This document shows, piece by piece, positions 26,814 through 34,924 of a stretch of 64,000 nucleotides of DNA (position 1 is its first letter; the number at the start of each line of letters is the position of its first letter). Origin of the DNA: UBA7657 sp049652985 (GTDB lineage: Bacteria > Pseudomonadota > Alphaproteobacteria > Micavibrionales > Micavibrionaceae); NCBI GenBank assembly GCA_049652985.1, contig JBASFK010000010.1, positions 62,001 through 126,000 on the forward strand, written 5' to 3'. The translations under genes and the position numbers were made by a program. Under the pieces are notes generated by a model. The model was given only the letters and a program-made list of their open reading frames with translations, ran no database searches and was not told the DNA's origin.

Positions 26814-26950
26814 CTCCCCCGGGCCGTGAAACGCAGCAACTGTGACAATTAAACCAGACCGAGGTTACTAGAATATTAAAAAACGGGCGCCTACTCGTAT
26901 TAAGTGTAACTGTTCGGGGGGCGCTTTCAAGCGGGATACGGGGGTTTTCC

Positions 26951-28054
26951 CTAGCCGTCCTCAAGGTTCATCATGACGCTGAGACCTAATAGAAGGCTTA
27001 TAAGGGCCGGCGACCAGGCCGCCAGCACAACCGGCACCTGCTGCGAAGCCCCCAAGGCCTGTAGGAAACTCGACATGAAAAATATGACAAATCCTATAAA
27101 GATCCCGGCCACGAAATAATTCAGGACCCCTTTGCTGCGCGGCGGTCGCATGGACACCGCCGCCGCCAGCAGCACCATCGCCGCAAACATAAGCGGCTGG
27201 GATAAAAGATTCTGGTAATAGACCTTCAGCGGACTCGCGTCGAACCCGGTTTCCTCCAGCGTCCGTATATGCCCCGGCAGCTTCCAGAACGACATCGCCG
27301 CCGCCGAGGAAAAACTTTCCTCGATATCCGCAACCGTCAGGCCGGTGGGCAGGATATAGACGCTCTCTTTCACCGGCTTGGTATCCGGGCTCGTCACCAC
27401 GGTGTCCTGGAACAGCCATTCGCCCTCCTCCAGGGTCGCCATGTCGGCATCCAGCCTTTTGACGAATTGGTCGTCCTTTGTAAAAAACAGCGCCATGACA
27501 TTGCGCAGCTTCCATGAAGGGTGTTCGATCTTCGCGGCGTGCAGGATCACATACCCGTCTTCATTGCCACTCGTCGCCTGGCGCAGCCACAGCCCTTCCT
27601 TGAATAGGGCGATCTGGTTGTCCTGCCGCGTAAGATAAGTATTCTCCATCTGCTGGAACCGCCCTAACAGCAATGCGCCCAGCGGGTTGATGATGGTGAT
27701 GTGCAGCAAACCGATCACCAGCGCGACGCCGACGATTGGAGCGAGGAACTGCCAGAATGAAAATCCCGCCGCCCGCACGACGATCAGTTCGTAACGCCGT
27801 GTCATCTGCCAGAACGTGAACATCGCGCCGAACAATATCGCGAACGGCAGCAGCATCTGCCCGACTTCCGGCAGTTTCAGCAAACCCATTTTCAGGATTA
27901 TGCTCAGCGGTATACCGCCGATCTTGCCCGCCCGCCGCATCAGCTCCACCGTGTCGAACAGGTAGATCACGCCAAGCAGCGCCAGCAGCAGGAACAAGGT
28001 ATTGATGACATATGTGCGCGCGAGGTAGCGGCTGAGCGTTGGCGAAATCTTCAT
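26951..28054 (-). CDS. lptG: LPS export permease LptG
   Basis: A 367-residue inner-membrane permease of the LptB2FG complex, which extracts LPS from the inner membrane. The start at 28054 (MKISPTLSRYLAR) overlaps the lptF stop in a TGATG; the frame is open upstream but that part lies within lptF. Three N-terminal helices (LFLLLALLGVIYLFDTVELM; LPEVGQMLLPFAILFGAMFT; and one near 100), a periplasmic beta-jellyroll region (about 130-265), and three C-terminal helices fit the family. It closes the lptF-lptG operon. Confidence 0.94.
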   Translation of the reverse strand: MKISPTLSRYLARTYVINTLFLLLALLGVIYLFDTVELMRRAGKIGGIPLSIILKMGLLKLPEVGQMLLPFAILFGAMFTFWQMTRRYELIVVRAAGFSFWQFLAPIVGVALVIGLLHITIINPLGALLLGRFQQMENTYLTRQDNQIALFKEGLWLRQATSGNEDGYVILHAAKIEHPSWKLRNVMALFFTKDDQFVKRLDADMATLEEGEWLFQDTVVTSPDTKPVKESVYILPTGLTVADIEESFSSAAAMSFWKLPGHIRTLEETGFDASPLKVYYQNLLSQPLMFAAMVLLAAAVSMRPPRSKGVLNYFVAGIFIGFVIFFMSSFLQALGASQQVPVVLAAWSPALISLLLGLSVMMNLEDG

Positions 28055-29193
28055 CACGTTTTCCCCTGCTGGTAAAGGACGCGGCGGCGGAACTTCTCGC
28101 CCGATCCGCTCAGGAAAAACACCGCCAGGAAACACGGCGCGGCCACCAGGAAATACATCAGCGGCAGACCCAGCACGCTGTCGCGCGCAAGACTGAACGT
28201 CATCAGGAACAACGCCTGCAGCGTCACCGCCGAGGCTATGGCGAACGCGATCTTCCGCCCCTGCCCGCGCCGCTCCAGCGGACCCGTCAGCAGGCACGCA
28301 CACGCCAGGAACGTATAGGCCAGCGCGATCAGAGGCGCGACGATGCGCCTGTGAATCTCGACGATAAACTCATACCGCGCCTTGGGGTCGGTCTGTGCCG
28401 CGTCGCCCTCCGGCGGGTTCACAAGTTCAAAAATGGTCCGCTCCTCGGGTTCACGCCAGCGCTGGCGGACCGGGTCGCTCGTCGGCAGATCGATTGTGTA
28501 CCGTTCGAAATTCAGGCGATGCAGTGTTCCCTTTTTACGGTCATATTCCTGCCGCGATCCGTCGAACACCAAGACCTGCTCCCCTTCCGGCCGCGCGACG
28601 ATCACCCCGCGCTTGGCCATGACGGTCGAAGGATTAACCTCCGGGTTGCGGCTGTCATGGATCATCAGCCCGCGCAACTCGCCCGTACTGCTGCGCTCGC
28701 GCATATAAACGGTCAACCCGCTCCCGGCCTGGTTGAACACGCCCTCACGGAATAGCAACGCCGAAAACTGCGTCTTAATTACCTGCCGCAGATGCTGCAT
28801 CGATGACAGCGAGGTGGGCGTCACCCACATTGTCACGACCCACAGCATCACCGTCAGCACACAGGCCAGCATGATCGCGGGCCGGGCGAGCTGCATTGGC
28901 GAATACCCCGCCGCCTTGATGGCCACAAGTTCGGAATCGATGGTCATCCGGTTATAAATGAAGATGATCCCCGCCAGCAGGGCGATGGGCAGGATGATCT
29001 CGAGAAAACGCGGCAGCGCCAGGAATGCCAGCAGCCAGAACGACGTCCCCGATGCCCCGGATTCAATGACCAGTTCCAGAAACCTCAAAGACTGCGTCAG
29101 GAAAATGACGGCGGCCAGCGTCACGGCGATAAAGCCCGTCGCCATGGCCAGATTTCTTAAAACATACCTGTCAAACACATGCATCATCGGCAT
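28054..29193 (-). CDS. lptF: LPS export permease LptF
   Basis: A 379-residue partner of LptG. Visible are RYVLRNLAMATGFIAVTLAA with the first helix, the pattern LPRFLEIILPIALLAGIIF, the coupling-helix region ELVAIKAAGYSPMQLARPA and C-terminal helices (LIALAYTFLACACLLTGPL, FLVAAPCFLAVFFL). The start is one of three in-frame ATG codons at 29193, 29187 and 29184; none has a clear ribosome binding site. LptB, LptC and LptA are encoded 15 kb away in this window. Confidence 0.94.
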   Translation of the reverse strand: MPMMHVFDRYVLRNLAMATGFIAVTLAAVIFLTQSLRFLELVIESGASGTSFWLLAFLALPRFLEIILPIALLAGIIFIYNRMTIDSELVAIKAAGYSPMQLARPAIMLACVLTVMLWVVTMWVTPTSLSSMQHLRQVIKTQFSALLFREGVFNQAGSGLTVYMRERSSTGELRGLMIHDSRNPEVNPSTVMAKRGVIVARPEGEQVLVFDGSRQEYDRKKGTLHRLNFERYTIDLPTSDPVRQRWREPEERTIFELVNPPEGDAAQTDPKARYEFIVEIHRRIVAPLIALAYTFLACACLLTGPLERRGQGRKIAFAIASAVTLQALFLMTFSLARDSVLGLPLMYFLVAAPCFLAVFFLSGSGEKFRRRVLYQQGKT

Positions 29194-29287
29194 AACCGCT
29201 GAAAAAAGAGGCTCTGGAAAAGCCGCAGAAAAGCATTATAGTGGGCTCTTATCGTAATCATAGCCCCTATATCCATAGCCACGCGAC

Positions 29288-30802
29288 ATGACATTCACAG
29301 CCAGCTTTTCAAAAAACTCCACCAAATCCGCCGACACTGCCATACTGCTCGTCTTCCAGGACGGCAAACTGGGCAGGGATGGCACAAAACTGGATAAAGA
29401 CTCCGGCGGCTATATCGCGCAGGCTCTGAAAAAAAATCCGGGCTTCACCGGCCGTCACGGCGAAAGCCTCGTGCTCACCCTGCCCGCGAAATCACCCTAC
29501 GCGCAGGTCATCCTCGCCGGTTTGGGCAAAGACAGAAAATTAAACGCCGTTCAGGCCGAGGACGCAGGCGGAAAAATATGGCCCGCGCTGGAAAAATCCG
29601 GCGCGAAACACGCCGCCCTCTTCGTGGACACCGAAAGCGCATCTCTCAAATCGCCCGAACTTGCTGCGCGTTTTGCTGCGGGCCTCAAGCTCCGCTCCTA
29701 TAAATTCGAGAAATACAAATCGAAGAAGAAAGACGACAAGGCCAAAAAATTCTCGAAGCTCGACATCGTCCTGGCAAAATTCACCGAAGCCGCCGCTTCT
29801 TTCAAAAACCTCGACGCCGTCGCGAATGGTGTTTTCTTCGCACGCGACCTCGTCAACGAGCCGCCGAACCATATCTACCCTGAACTCTTCACAAAGCGCA
29901 TCATCGCTGAATTAAAACCACTCGGCGTCGAGATCGAAGTCCTGGACGAAAAGAAAATGCTCAAACTCGGCATGGGCGCGATCCTCTCCGTCGGCATGGG
30001 CTCCGACAACCTGCCGCGCATGGTTATCATGCGCTGGAACGGCAACCCTTCATCAAAAGAAAAACCCGTCGCCCTTGTCGGTAAGGGCGTTACCTTCGAC
30101 ACCGGCGGCATCTCGATCAAACCCGCTGCGGGCATGGAAGAAATGAAAATGGACATGGCGGGCGCCGCCGCCGTGGTGGGAACACTTCGCGCCCTCGCCG
30201 CGAGAAAAGCCAAAGCCAATGTCATTGGCGTCGTCGGCTTAGCCGAGAATATGATCTCGGGCCACGCGACGCGCCCCTCCGACATCGTCACCTCTTATGC
30301 AGGAAAAACGATCGAGGTTTTAAACACCGATGCCGAAGGTCGCCTCGTCCTCGCCGACTGCCTCACCTATGTGCAGGAAAAATACAAACCCCGCGCCATC
30401 GTCAACCTCGCGACACTGACGGGCGCGATGATGATCGCTTTAGGCTATGAATATTGCGGCATCTTCTGCAACGACAATAAGCTCTGGTCCAACCTCGAAA
30501 AGGCAGGAAAAGAAACCGGGGAAAAAATCTGGCGCATGCCGCTCGACGAAGTCTGGAAAAAGGAAATGGAAAGCCCCGTGGCCGACCTTCAGAATCTCGC
30601 AAAATCCGGTCGCTTCGCGGGCGCTTGTACCGCCGCGGGATTCTTGGAGCATTTCATCGAGAACGGCACGCCCTGGGCGCATATGGACATCGCGGGCACC
30701 GCCTGGATCAAGGCCGACCGTGCCACCGTGCCGAAATACGGCACCGGCTTCGGCGTCCGCACGCTGAACCGCCTCATCGCCGACAATTTTGAGAAAAAAT
30801 GA
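29288..30802 (+). CDS. pepA: Leucyl aminopeptidase (cytosol aminopeptidase)
   Basis: A 504-residue M17 metallopeptidase that trims N-terminal residues from peptides. The C-terminal catalytic domain shows VGKGVTFDTGGISIKPAAG with the active Lys, MDMAGAAAV, and the family signature NTDAEGRL at 346-353 with the metal ligands and catalytic Arg. The N-terminal domain (about 1-165) is less conserved and Lys-rich (KSKKKDDKAKK). It starts a tight operon: the next gene overlaps its stop by 4 bases. The pepA-holC association is widespread in proteobacteria. Confidence 0.96.
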   Translation: MTFTASFSKNSTKSADTAILLVFQDGKLGRDGTKLDKDSGGYIAQALKKNPGFTGRHGESLVLTLPAKSPYAQVILAGLGKDRKLNAVQAEDAGGKIWPALEKSGAKHAALFVDTESASLKSPELAARFAAGLKLRSYKFEKYKSKKKDDKAKKFSKLDIVLAKFTEAAASFKNLDAVANGVFFARDLVNEPPNHIYPELFTKRIIAELKPLGVEIEVLDEKKMLKLGMGAILSVGMGSDNLPRMVIMRWNGNPSSKEKPVALVGKGVTFDTGGISIKPAAGMEEMKMDMAGAAAVVGTLRALAARKAKANVIGVVGLAENMISGHATRPSDIVTSYAGKTIEVLNTDAEGRLVLADCLTYVQEKYKPRAIVNLATLTGAMMIALGYEYCGIFCNDNKLWSNLEKAGKETGEKIWRMPLDEVWKKEMESPVADLQNLAKSGRFAGACTAAGFLEHFIENGTPWAHMDIAGTAWIKADRATVPKYGTGFGVRTLNRLIADNFEKK

Positions 30803-31863
30803 GCACCTTTAAGTCAAAACGACAGCGGCTGAAATCCCGCGCGGATTTCGAAAACGCTCCGGTCATCCGCACCGAGGACTTGCATGCCATCGAACAGGTC
30901 TCGCAGAAATACGCCGTCGCGCTGACGCCGCATGTGCTGGAAACCATGCAGGGCTCCGTCGCCATCGACCCCGTCGCGAAACAATACATCCCGCAGGTTG
31001 AGGAACTCCGCACCACGCCGGAGGAAAATCCCGATCCCATCGGCGATTACACGCACACGCCCGTGAAGGGCCTCGTCCACCGCTACCCTGACCGCCTGCT
31101 GCTCAAGCTCGCGAATGTCTGCGCCGTTTATTGCCGCTACTGCTTTCGCCGCGAAATGGTCGGCCCCGGCTCTGACGTTCTGAACGCTGCCGAAAAACAA
31201 AATGCCTTCGCCTATATCCGTGAAAATAAAAACGTCTGGGAAGTCATCCTCACCGGCGGTGATCCGCTCGTTCTCTCGGCCCGCCAGCTTTCTGAAACGC
31301 TCGATGAACTTTGCGCCATTGATCACGTCAAAGTCATCCGCATCCACACGCGCATCCCTGCCGCTGATCCGAAACGCATCACCGATGAACTTTGCGCCGC
31401 GCTGAAACGCGATAAAGCCATCTATGTCGCCATCCATATCAACCACGCGCAGGAAATCACTAAAGACGTAGAACTTGCGCTGAAAAAACTCCACGAAGCA
31501 GGCTGCGTTCTTCTTTCTCAATCCGTACTGCTCAAGGGCGTCAACGACAACCCGCATATTTTGGAAGACCTCTTCCGCAAACTCGCCGCGCTCCGCGTAA
31601 AACCTTATTACCTGCATCATCCCGACCTCGCGCCCGGCACCTCGCACTTCCGCCTGTCATTAAAAGAAGGCAAAAAAATCGTCCGCCAGCTTCTCGGCCG
31701 CGTCTCGGGCATCTGCCAGCCGCACTACATGCTCGATATTCCCGGCGGCCACGGCAAGGTGCCCATCACCCGCGACTATATCTTCGAAAAAAATGAAAAC
31801 GATTACATCGTCGAGGATTACGAAGGCTTCAGACACACCTACCCGCCCCGGACAGACAAATGA
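30799..31863 (+). CDS. Radical SAM lysine 2,3-aminomutase family protein (KamA/EpmB-like)
   Basis: A 354-residue radical SAM, PLP-dependent enzyme. The iron-sulfur cluster motif is Cys108-x3-Cys112-x2-Cys115 (CAVYCRYC). The PLP lysine is in IPGGHGKVP near residue 319. Other family patterns are VIRIHTRIPAADPKRI and KPYYLHHPDLAPGTSHFR. The length is nearer to EpmB, which forms beta-lysine on elongation factor P, than to the ~415-residue catabolic KamA. However, neither efp nor epmA is nearby, so the acceptor is open. It overlaps pepA and holC by 4 bases on either side, so it is firmly embedded in that operon. Confidence 0.88.
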   Translation: MSTFKSKRQRLKSRADFENAPVIRTEDLHAIEQVSQKYAVALTPHVLETMQGSVAIDPVAKQYIPQVEELRTTPEENPDPIGDYTHTPVKGLVHRYPDRLLLKLANVCAVYCRYCFRREMVGPGSDVLNAAEKQNAFAYIRENKNVWEVILTGGDPLVLSARQLSETLDELCAIDHVKVIRIHTRIPAADPKRITDELCAALKRDKAIYVAIHINHAQEITKDVELALKKLHEAGCVLLSQSVLLKGVNDNPHILEDLFRKLAALRVKPYYLHHPDLAPGTSHFRLSLKEGKKIVRQLLGRVSGICQPHYMLDIPGGHGKVPITRDYIFEKNENDYIVEDYEGFRHTYPPRTDK

Positions 31864-32309
31864 CCGAAGTGCGCTTCTATCACATGGAGCGCCAGTCGCT
31901 CGAGCAGGTCCTTCCCGGCCTCGTCACGCGCGCGCTCGAAAACGGCCACCGCATCCTTGTTAAAACCGCCGATGAAAAAGAAGCGGAACGTTTAAGCGAG
32001 CATCTCTGGGTTTACCGGCCCGACATTTTTATCCCGCACGGCACGAAAAAAGACGGCCATGAATCGCTCCAGCCCGTCTATCTCACCTCGTCGAACGACA
32101 ACCCGGGCAAAGCCGACACCATCATCCTGACGCAGGGAACAACCGCCGAAAATATCGGCAACTACAAGCTCTGCTGCGAAATTCTGGATGGCCGTGACCC
32201 CGGACAAATCGATGCCGCCCGCGCCCGCTGGAAAATTTACAAAGAGTCCGGTCACGCCCTCACCTACTGGCAGCAGGGCGAAAAATCCTGGGAGAAAAAA
32301 GAGATTTAG
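31860..32309 (+). CDS. holC: DNA polymerase III chi subunit
   Basis: A 149-residue clamp-loader accessory protein that links the loader to single-strand binding protein. Family features are the start TEVRFYHMERQSLEQVLPGL, GHRILVKTADEKEAERL, LWVYRPDIFIPHG and the late helix RARWKIYKESGHALTYWQQ. It follows the aminomutase gene with an ATGA overlap. Its last 4 bases overlap the stop of the convergent cytochrome gene. Confidence 0.9.
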   Translation: MTEVRFYHMERQSLEQVLPGLVTRALENGHRILVKTADEKEAERLSEHLWVYRPDIFIPHGTKKDGHESLQPVYLTSSNDNPGKADTIILTQGTTAENIGNYKLCCEILDGRDPGQIDAARARWKIYKESGHALTYWQQGEKSWEKKEI

Positions 32310-32959
32310 TGCGCGGGAGCGGCTACGGGCGCTTCGACCGGCAAGGCTTCCGCAGGCGCGGCGCCCTCAGCCGGTGCTGCCGCAGCATCCGCGGCGGGCG
32401 GCGCAAGCTCCGCTGCCTCGGCATCAATCTCACCCTGACCGGGCAGGCCTTGGGGTGAATCCGCGAGCGTCCGCAGCCACGCGACCATCGCGGCGCGGTC
32501 CTCGGCTTTTTTCAGCCCGATGAAATTCATCTTGGTCCCGGTGATAAACGCTTTCGGCTTGAACAGGAAATGATTCAGGTCGGAATAGGTCCACGTCCCG
32601 CCCTTGGCTTTCATGCCGTCCGAATATTCAAACTGGTGCGAACCTTTCGACGCGCCGACCGTGTTCCACAAATTCGGGCCAAGCTTGGACGGCTCGCCCT
32701 TCTGGAAGCTGTGACACGCAGCGCACGCCTTCGAAAGTTTTTCGCCCTTGGCGATATCCGCCGTTGCGATTAAATGCAAAATCGGCTCTGGACCGACAGG
32801 CCCTGCCGCCGCGCCTTCTTCCGGTGCGCCTTCAATGGCGACCGCGTCGGCTTCCAGCGCGTGCGGATGAATCATGACCTCGGCCACGAAGCCGCCCAGC
32901 ATGGCGGTAATTCCGGCAACGAGAACGGCGGCAAAGATTTTGTTGGATTCAAGGGACAT
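32306..32959 (-). CDS. Membrane-anchored class I cytochrome c (CycM type)
   Basis: A 217-residue c-type cytochrome. An uncleaved N-terminal helix (about 8-30) anchors it; the haem site is Cys79-x2-Cys82-His83 (CAACH). The axial Met lies in TGTKMNFIG near residue 143. Such proteins pass electrons from the bc1 complex to a terminal oxidase at the periplasmic face. The last ~50 residues are an Ala/Pro/Glu-rich tail that is unlike the globular family end. In many alphaproteobacteria this gene is close to pheA, as here, where it is divergent from it. Confidence 0.92.
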   Translation of the reverse strand: MSLESNKIFAAVLVAGITAMLGGFVAEVMIHPHALEADAVAIEGAPEEGAAAGPVGPEPILHLIATADIAKGEKLSKACAACHSFQKGEPSKLGPNLWNTVGASKGSHQFEYSDGMKAKGGTWTYSDLNHFLFKPKAFITGTKMNFIGLKKAEDRAAMVAWLRTLADSPQGLPGQGEIDAEAAELAPPAADAAAAPAEGAAPAEALPVEAPVAAPAH

Positions 32960-33088
32960 CGGCGAGCGTGGCTATCTGTACTGTTTTCTTTACGTTTTTC
33001 GAAAATATACCGGGTTGAGGGCGGTTGTCGAGAGTGTTATACCCAATGTCTATGGTCGTTCAACCGAAATCTTTGCAGGAAAGCGTTC

Positions 33089-33973
33089 ATGGGTAAAAAT
33101 GCCCAAAAAAATATCGGAAAAATAGCCTTCCAGGGTATGAAAGGCGCCTATTCCGACCTTGCCTGCCGCGCGGTTTACCCGGACATGGAAACCGTGCCCT
33201 GCCCGACCTTCGAGGACGCCTTCAATGCCGTACGCGACGGCACCGCCGGCCTCGCCATGATTCCGATCGACAACACCCTGGCCGGACGCGTCGCCGATGT
33301 GCACCACCTGATGCCCAAGGGCGATTTGTTCATCATCGGTGAATATTTCCTGCCCATCCGCCACCATTTGCTGGGCGTCAAAGGCGCAAAAAAAGAAAAT
33401 ATCAAAAACGTACACTCGCACGTGCATGCTATTCCCCAGTGCCGCAAGATCATCCAGCGTCTCGGGCTGAAGGCGCACATACATGCCGACACCGCCGGTG
33501 CCGCCGAGGAAGTTGCGCAGAATAACGATCCCGCTCACGCCGCCATTGCTTCCGAGCTTGCCGCGCAGATTTACGGCCTGCAGATTCTCGAGGAAGACGT
33601 ACAGGATGCGAAACACAACACCACGCGCTTCATCATCCTCTCGCCCGAGCCCGACATTCCGAAACTGGAGGAACGTACGGACGACACCATGACGGCCATC
33701 CTGTTCGAGGTCCGCAACATCCCGGCGGCTCTGTACAAAAGCCTCGGCGGCTTCGCAACTAACAATCTCAGCCTCGCCAAGCTTGAGTCGTACATCGATC
33801 CAAATTTTCAGGGCGCACTGTTCTACTGCGAAATCGAAGGCCACCCCGAAAGCACAGCCTTTCGCCTCGCGCTGGAGGAGCTCGGCTTCTACGCCAAGGA
33901 CGTAAAATTCCTCGGCGCCTGGCCCGCGCATAACGTACGCCGCACACACCGCAAGAACCAGACCGAGGTGTAA
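33089..33973 (+). CDS. pheA: Prephenate dehydratase
   Basis: A 294-residue enzyme that converts prephenate to phenylpyruvate, the committed step to phenylalanine. The start at 33089 (MGKNAQKNIGK) has AGGAAA upstream; the longer open frame to 32774 overlaps the cytochrome gene. The catalytic domain has IAFQGMKGAYSDLACR, MIPIDNTLAGRV and the TRF motif in NTTRFIILS. A C-terminal ACT domain (about 200-285) would bind phenylalanine; its usual ESRP motif reads ESYI here, a variation I recall from alphaproteobacteria. Confidence 0.94.
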   Translation: MGKNAQKNIGKIAFQGMKGAYSDLACRAVYPDMETVPCPTFEDAFNAVRDGTAGLAMIPIDNTLAGRVADVHHLMPKGDLFIIGEYFLPIRHHLLGVKGAKKENIKNVHSHVHAIPQCRKIIQRLGLKAHIHADTAGAAEEVAQNNDPAHAAIASELAAQIYGLQILEEDVQDAKHNTTRFIILSPEPDIPKLEERTDDTMTAILFEVRNIPAALYKSLGGFATNNLSLAKLESYIDPNFQGALFYCEIEGHPESTAFRLALEELGFYAKDVKFLGAWPAHNVRRTHRKNQTEV

Positions 33974-33975
33974 AC

Positions 33976-34317
33976 ATGCCTACGCACGCCGCGCTGGCCG
34001 CCGATCTCCTGAAAGATGCCGCCGTGTTTTTCACGACGCTGGCAGAGCAGAACGACGGATTGCGCAAGGAAATGACCGAGAACGCCGTCATTTTCGAACG
34101 TATGGCTTCCCTGATCGAAACCGATCCGCGCGGCACCGCGCCGACCGGCCAGCCCTACAGCCAGCTCTGCGCGCAGCTCCTGCGCGACAGCGCCGTCTTC
34201 TGGCGGAAAATCGCCGCGCAGAACGAACCGATCCGGGAACAGGTTGAATTCAACGCCGACATATGCGAACAGATCGCCGAAGCGGTGGCAAAAGACCCGC
34301 TTGGAATTCTCGACTGA
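33976..34317 (+). CDS. Small all-helical protein with an internal duplication, unknown
   Basis: A 113-residue protein starting 2 bases after pheA, so probably co-transcribed. Residues 7-53 and 64-110 align without gaps at about 20 of 47 identical positions (LLKDAAVFF with LLRDSAVFW; ETDPRG with AKDPLG), a clear duplication. Each unit looks like two amphipathic helices. No signal peptide or membrane helix is seen. I do not recognise a family. A regulatory or scaffold role is possible, but nothing shows it. Confidence 0.7.
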   Translation: MPTHAALAADLLKDAAVFFTTLAEQNDGLRKEMTENAVIFERMASLIETDPRGTAPTGQPYSQLCAQLLRDSAVFWRKIAAQNEPIREQVEFNADICEQIAEAVAKDPLGILD

Positions 34318-34318
34318 A

Positions 34319-34717
34319 TTATTGAGGAGGCAGGTCGGCTGGTAATAACGTCCACGCCATCGCCGCCAGCACACACCCGGTTACCAGGATAAAAGCCGGA
34401 AGAATAAACAAACCGACCAGCCTGTCTTCTTCCTTCTGATATATCTTCAAAGTCCTGTCGGTCTTGCAGGCCGCCTTGCGGTCGAAAAAAAATTTCTTGA
34501 TCTCCACCCGATCGTACGCCTTGGTCCTGAACAGCTTCTCCGCCTTGCGGTAAGCCGCCCGTATGTTCCGGGTCGTATGGCGCTTTTCCCATGTCATGGG
34601 GTCGGCGACATTATTGTCATTATGGAATGGGCGGTAAAAAATATAGATCGAGTATTCGACGCCGGATTCTGCTTTAGAATCCGTTTTCTCCTTCAGTCCG
34701 GCTTTGGGCATGGCCAT
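34319..34717 (-). CDS. Small inner-membrane protein of unknown function
   Basis: A 132-residue protein. Residues 1-95 are polar and basic with many aromatic residues (YSIYIFYRPFH, RTKAYDRVEIKKFFFDRK). One membrane helix covers about 103-127 (LVGLFILPAFILVTGCVLAA). It is convergent with the duplicated small gene, one base apart. No family is recognised. Confidence 0.6.
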   Translation of the reverse strand: MAMPKAGLKEKTDSKAESGVEYSIYIFYRPFHNDNNVADPMTWEKRHTTRNIRAAYRKAEKLFRTKAYDRVEIKKFFFDRKAACKTDRTLKIYQKEEDRLVGLFILPAFILVTGCVLAAMAWTLLPADLPPQ

Positions 34718-34924
34718 GGCTGCAATTCTCCGTGTGATTGGGCTCTGTCTAGATAAAAGGAAAATGGTTAATAAAAGGTTAAGAACTCACGCCGCATACA
34801 AGCCCCGTGCCAATAAATGCAGGTTTAAAATGCCCGTGCTTTCTTGTTTTTATGACCAAAGCTCTGTACTCTGTGGATAGTATTTTTATCCTTTCAGTCC
34901 CCCAAACCGCTATTATTTGAAACC

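Noticed and set aside
28055..28303. N-terminal extension of the lptG frame
   Set aside because: It lies inside lptF in another frame; the TGATG overlap at 28054 is the natural start.
32774..33088. N-terminal extension of the pheA frame
   Set aside because: It lies over the divergent cytochrome gene and its promoter region; the ATG at 33089 has a ribosome binding site and the family N-terminus.
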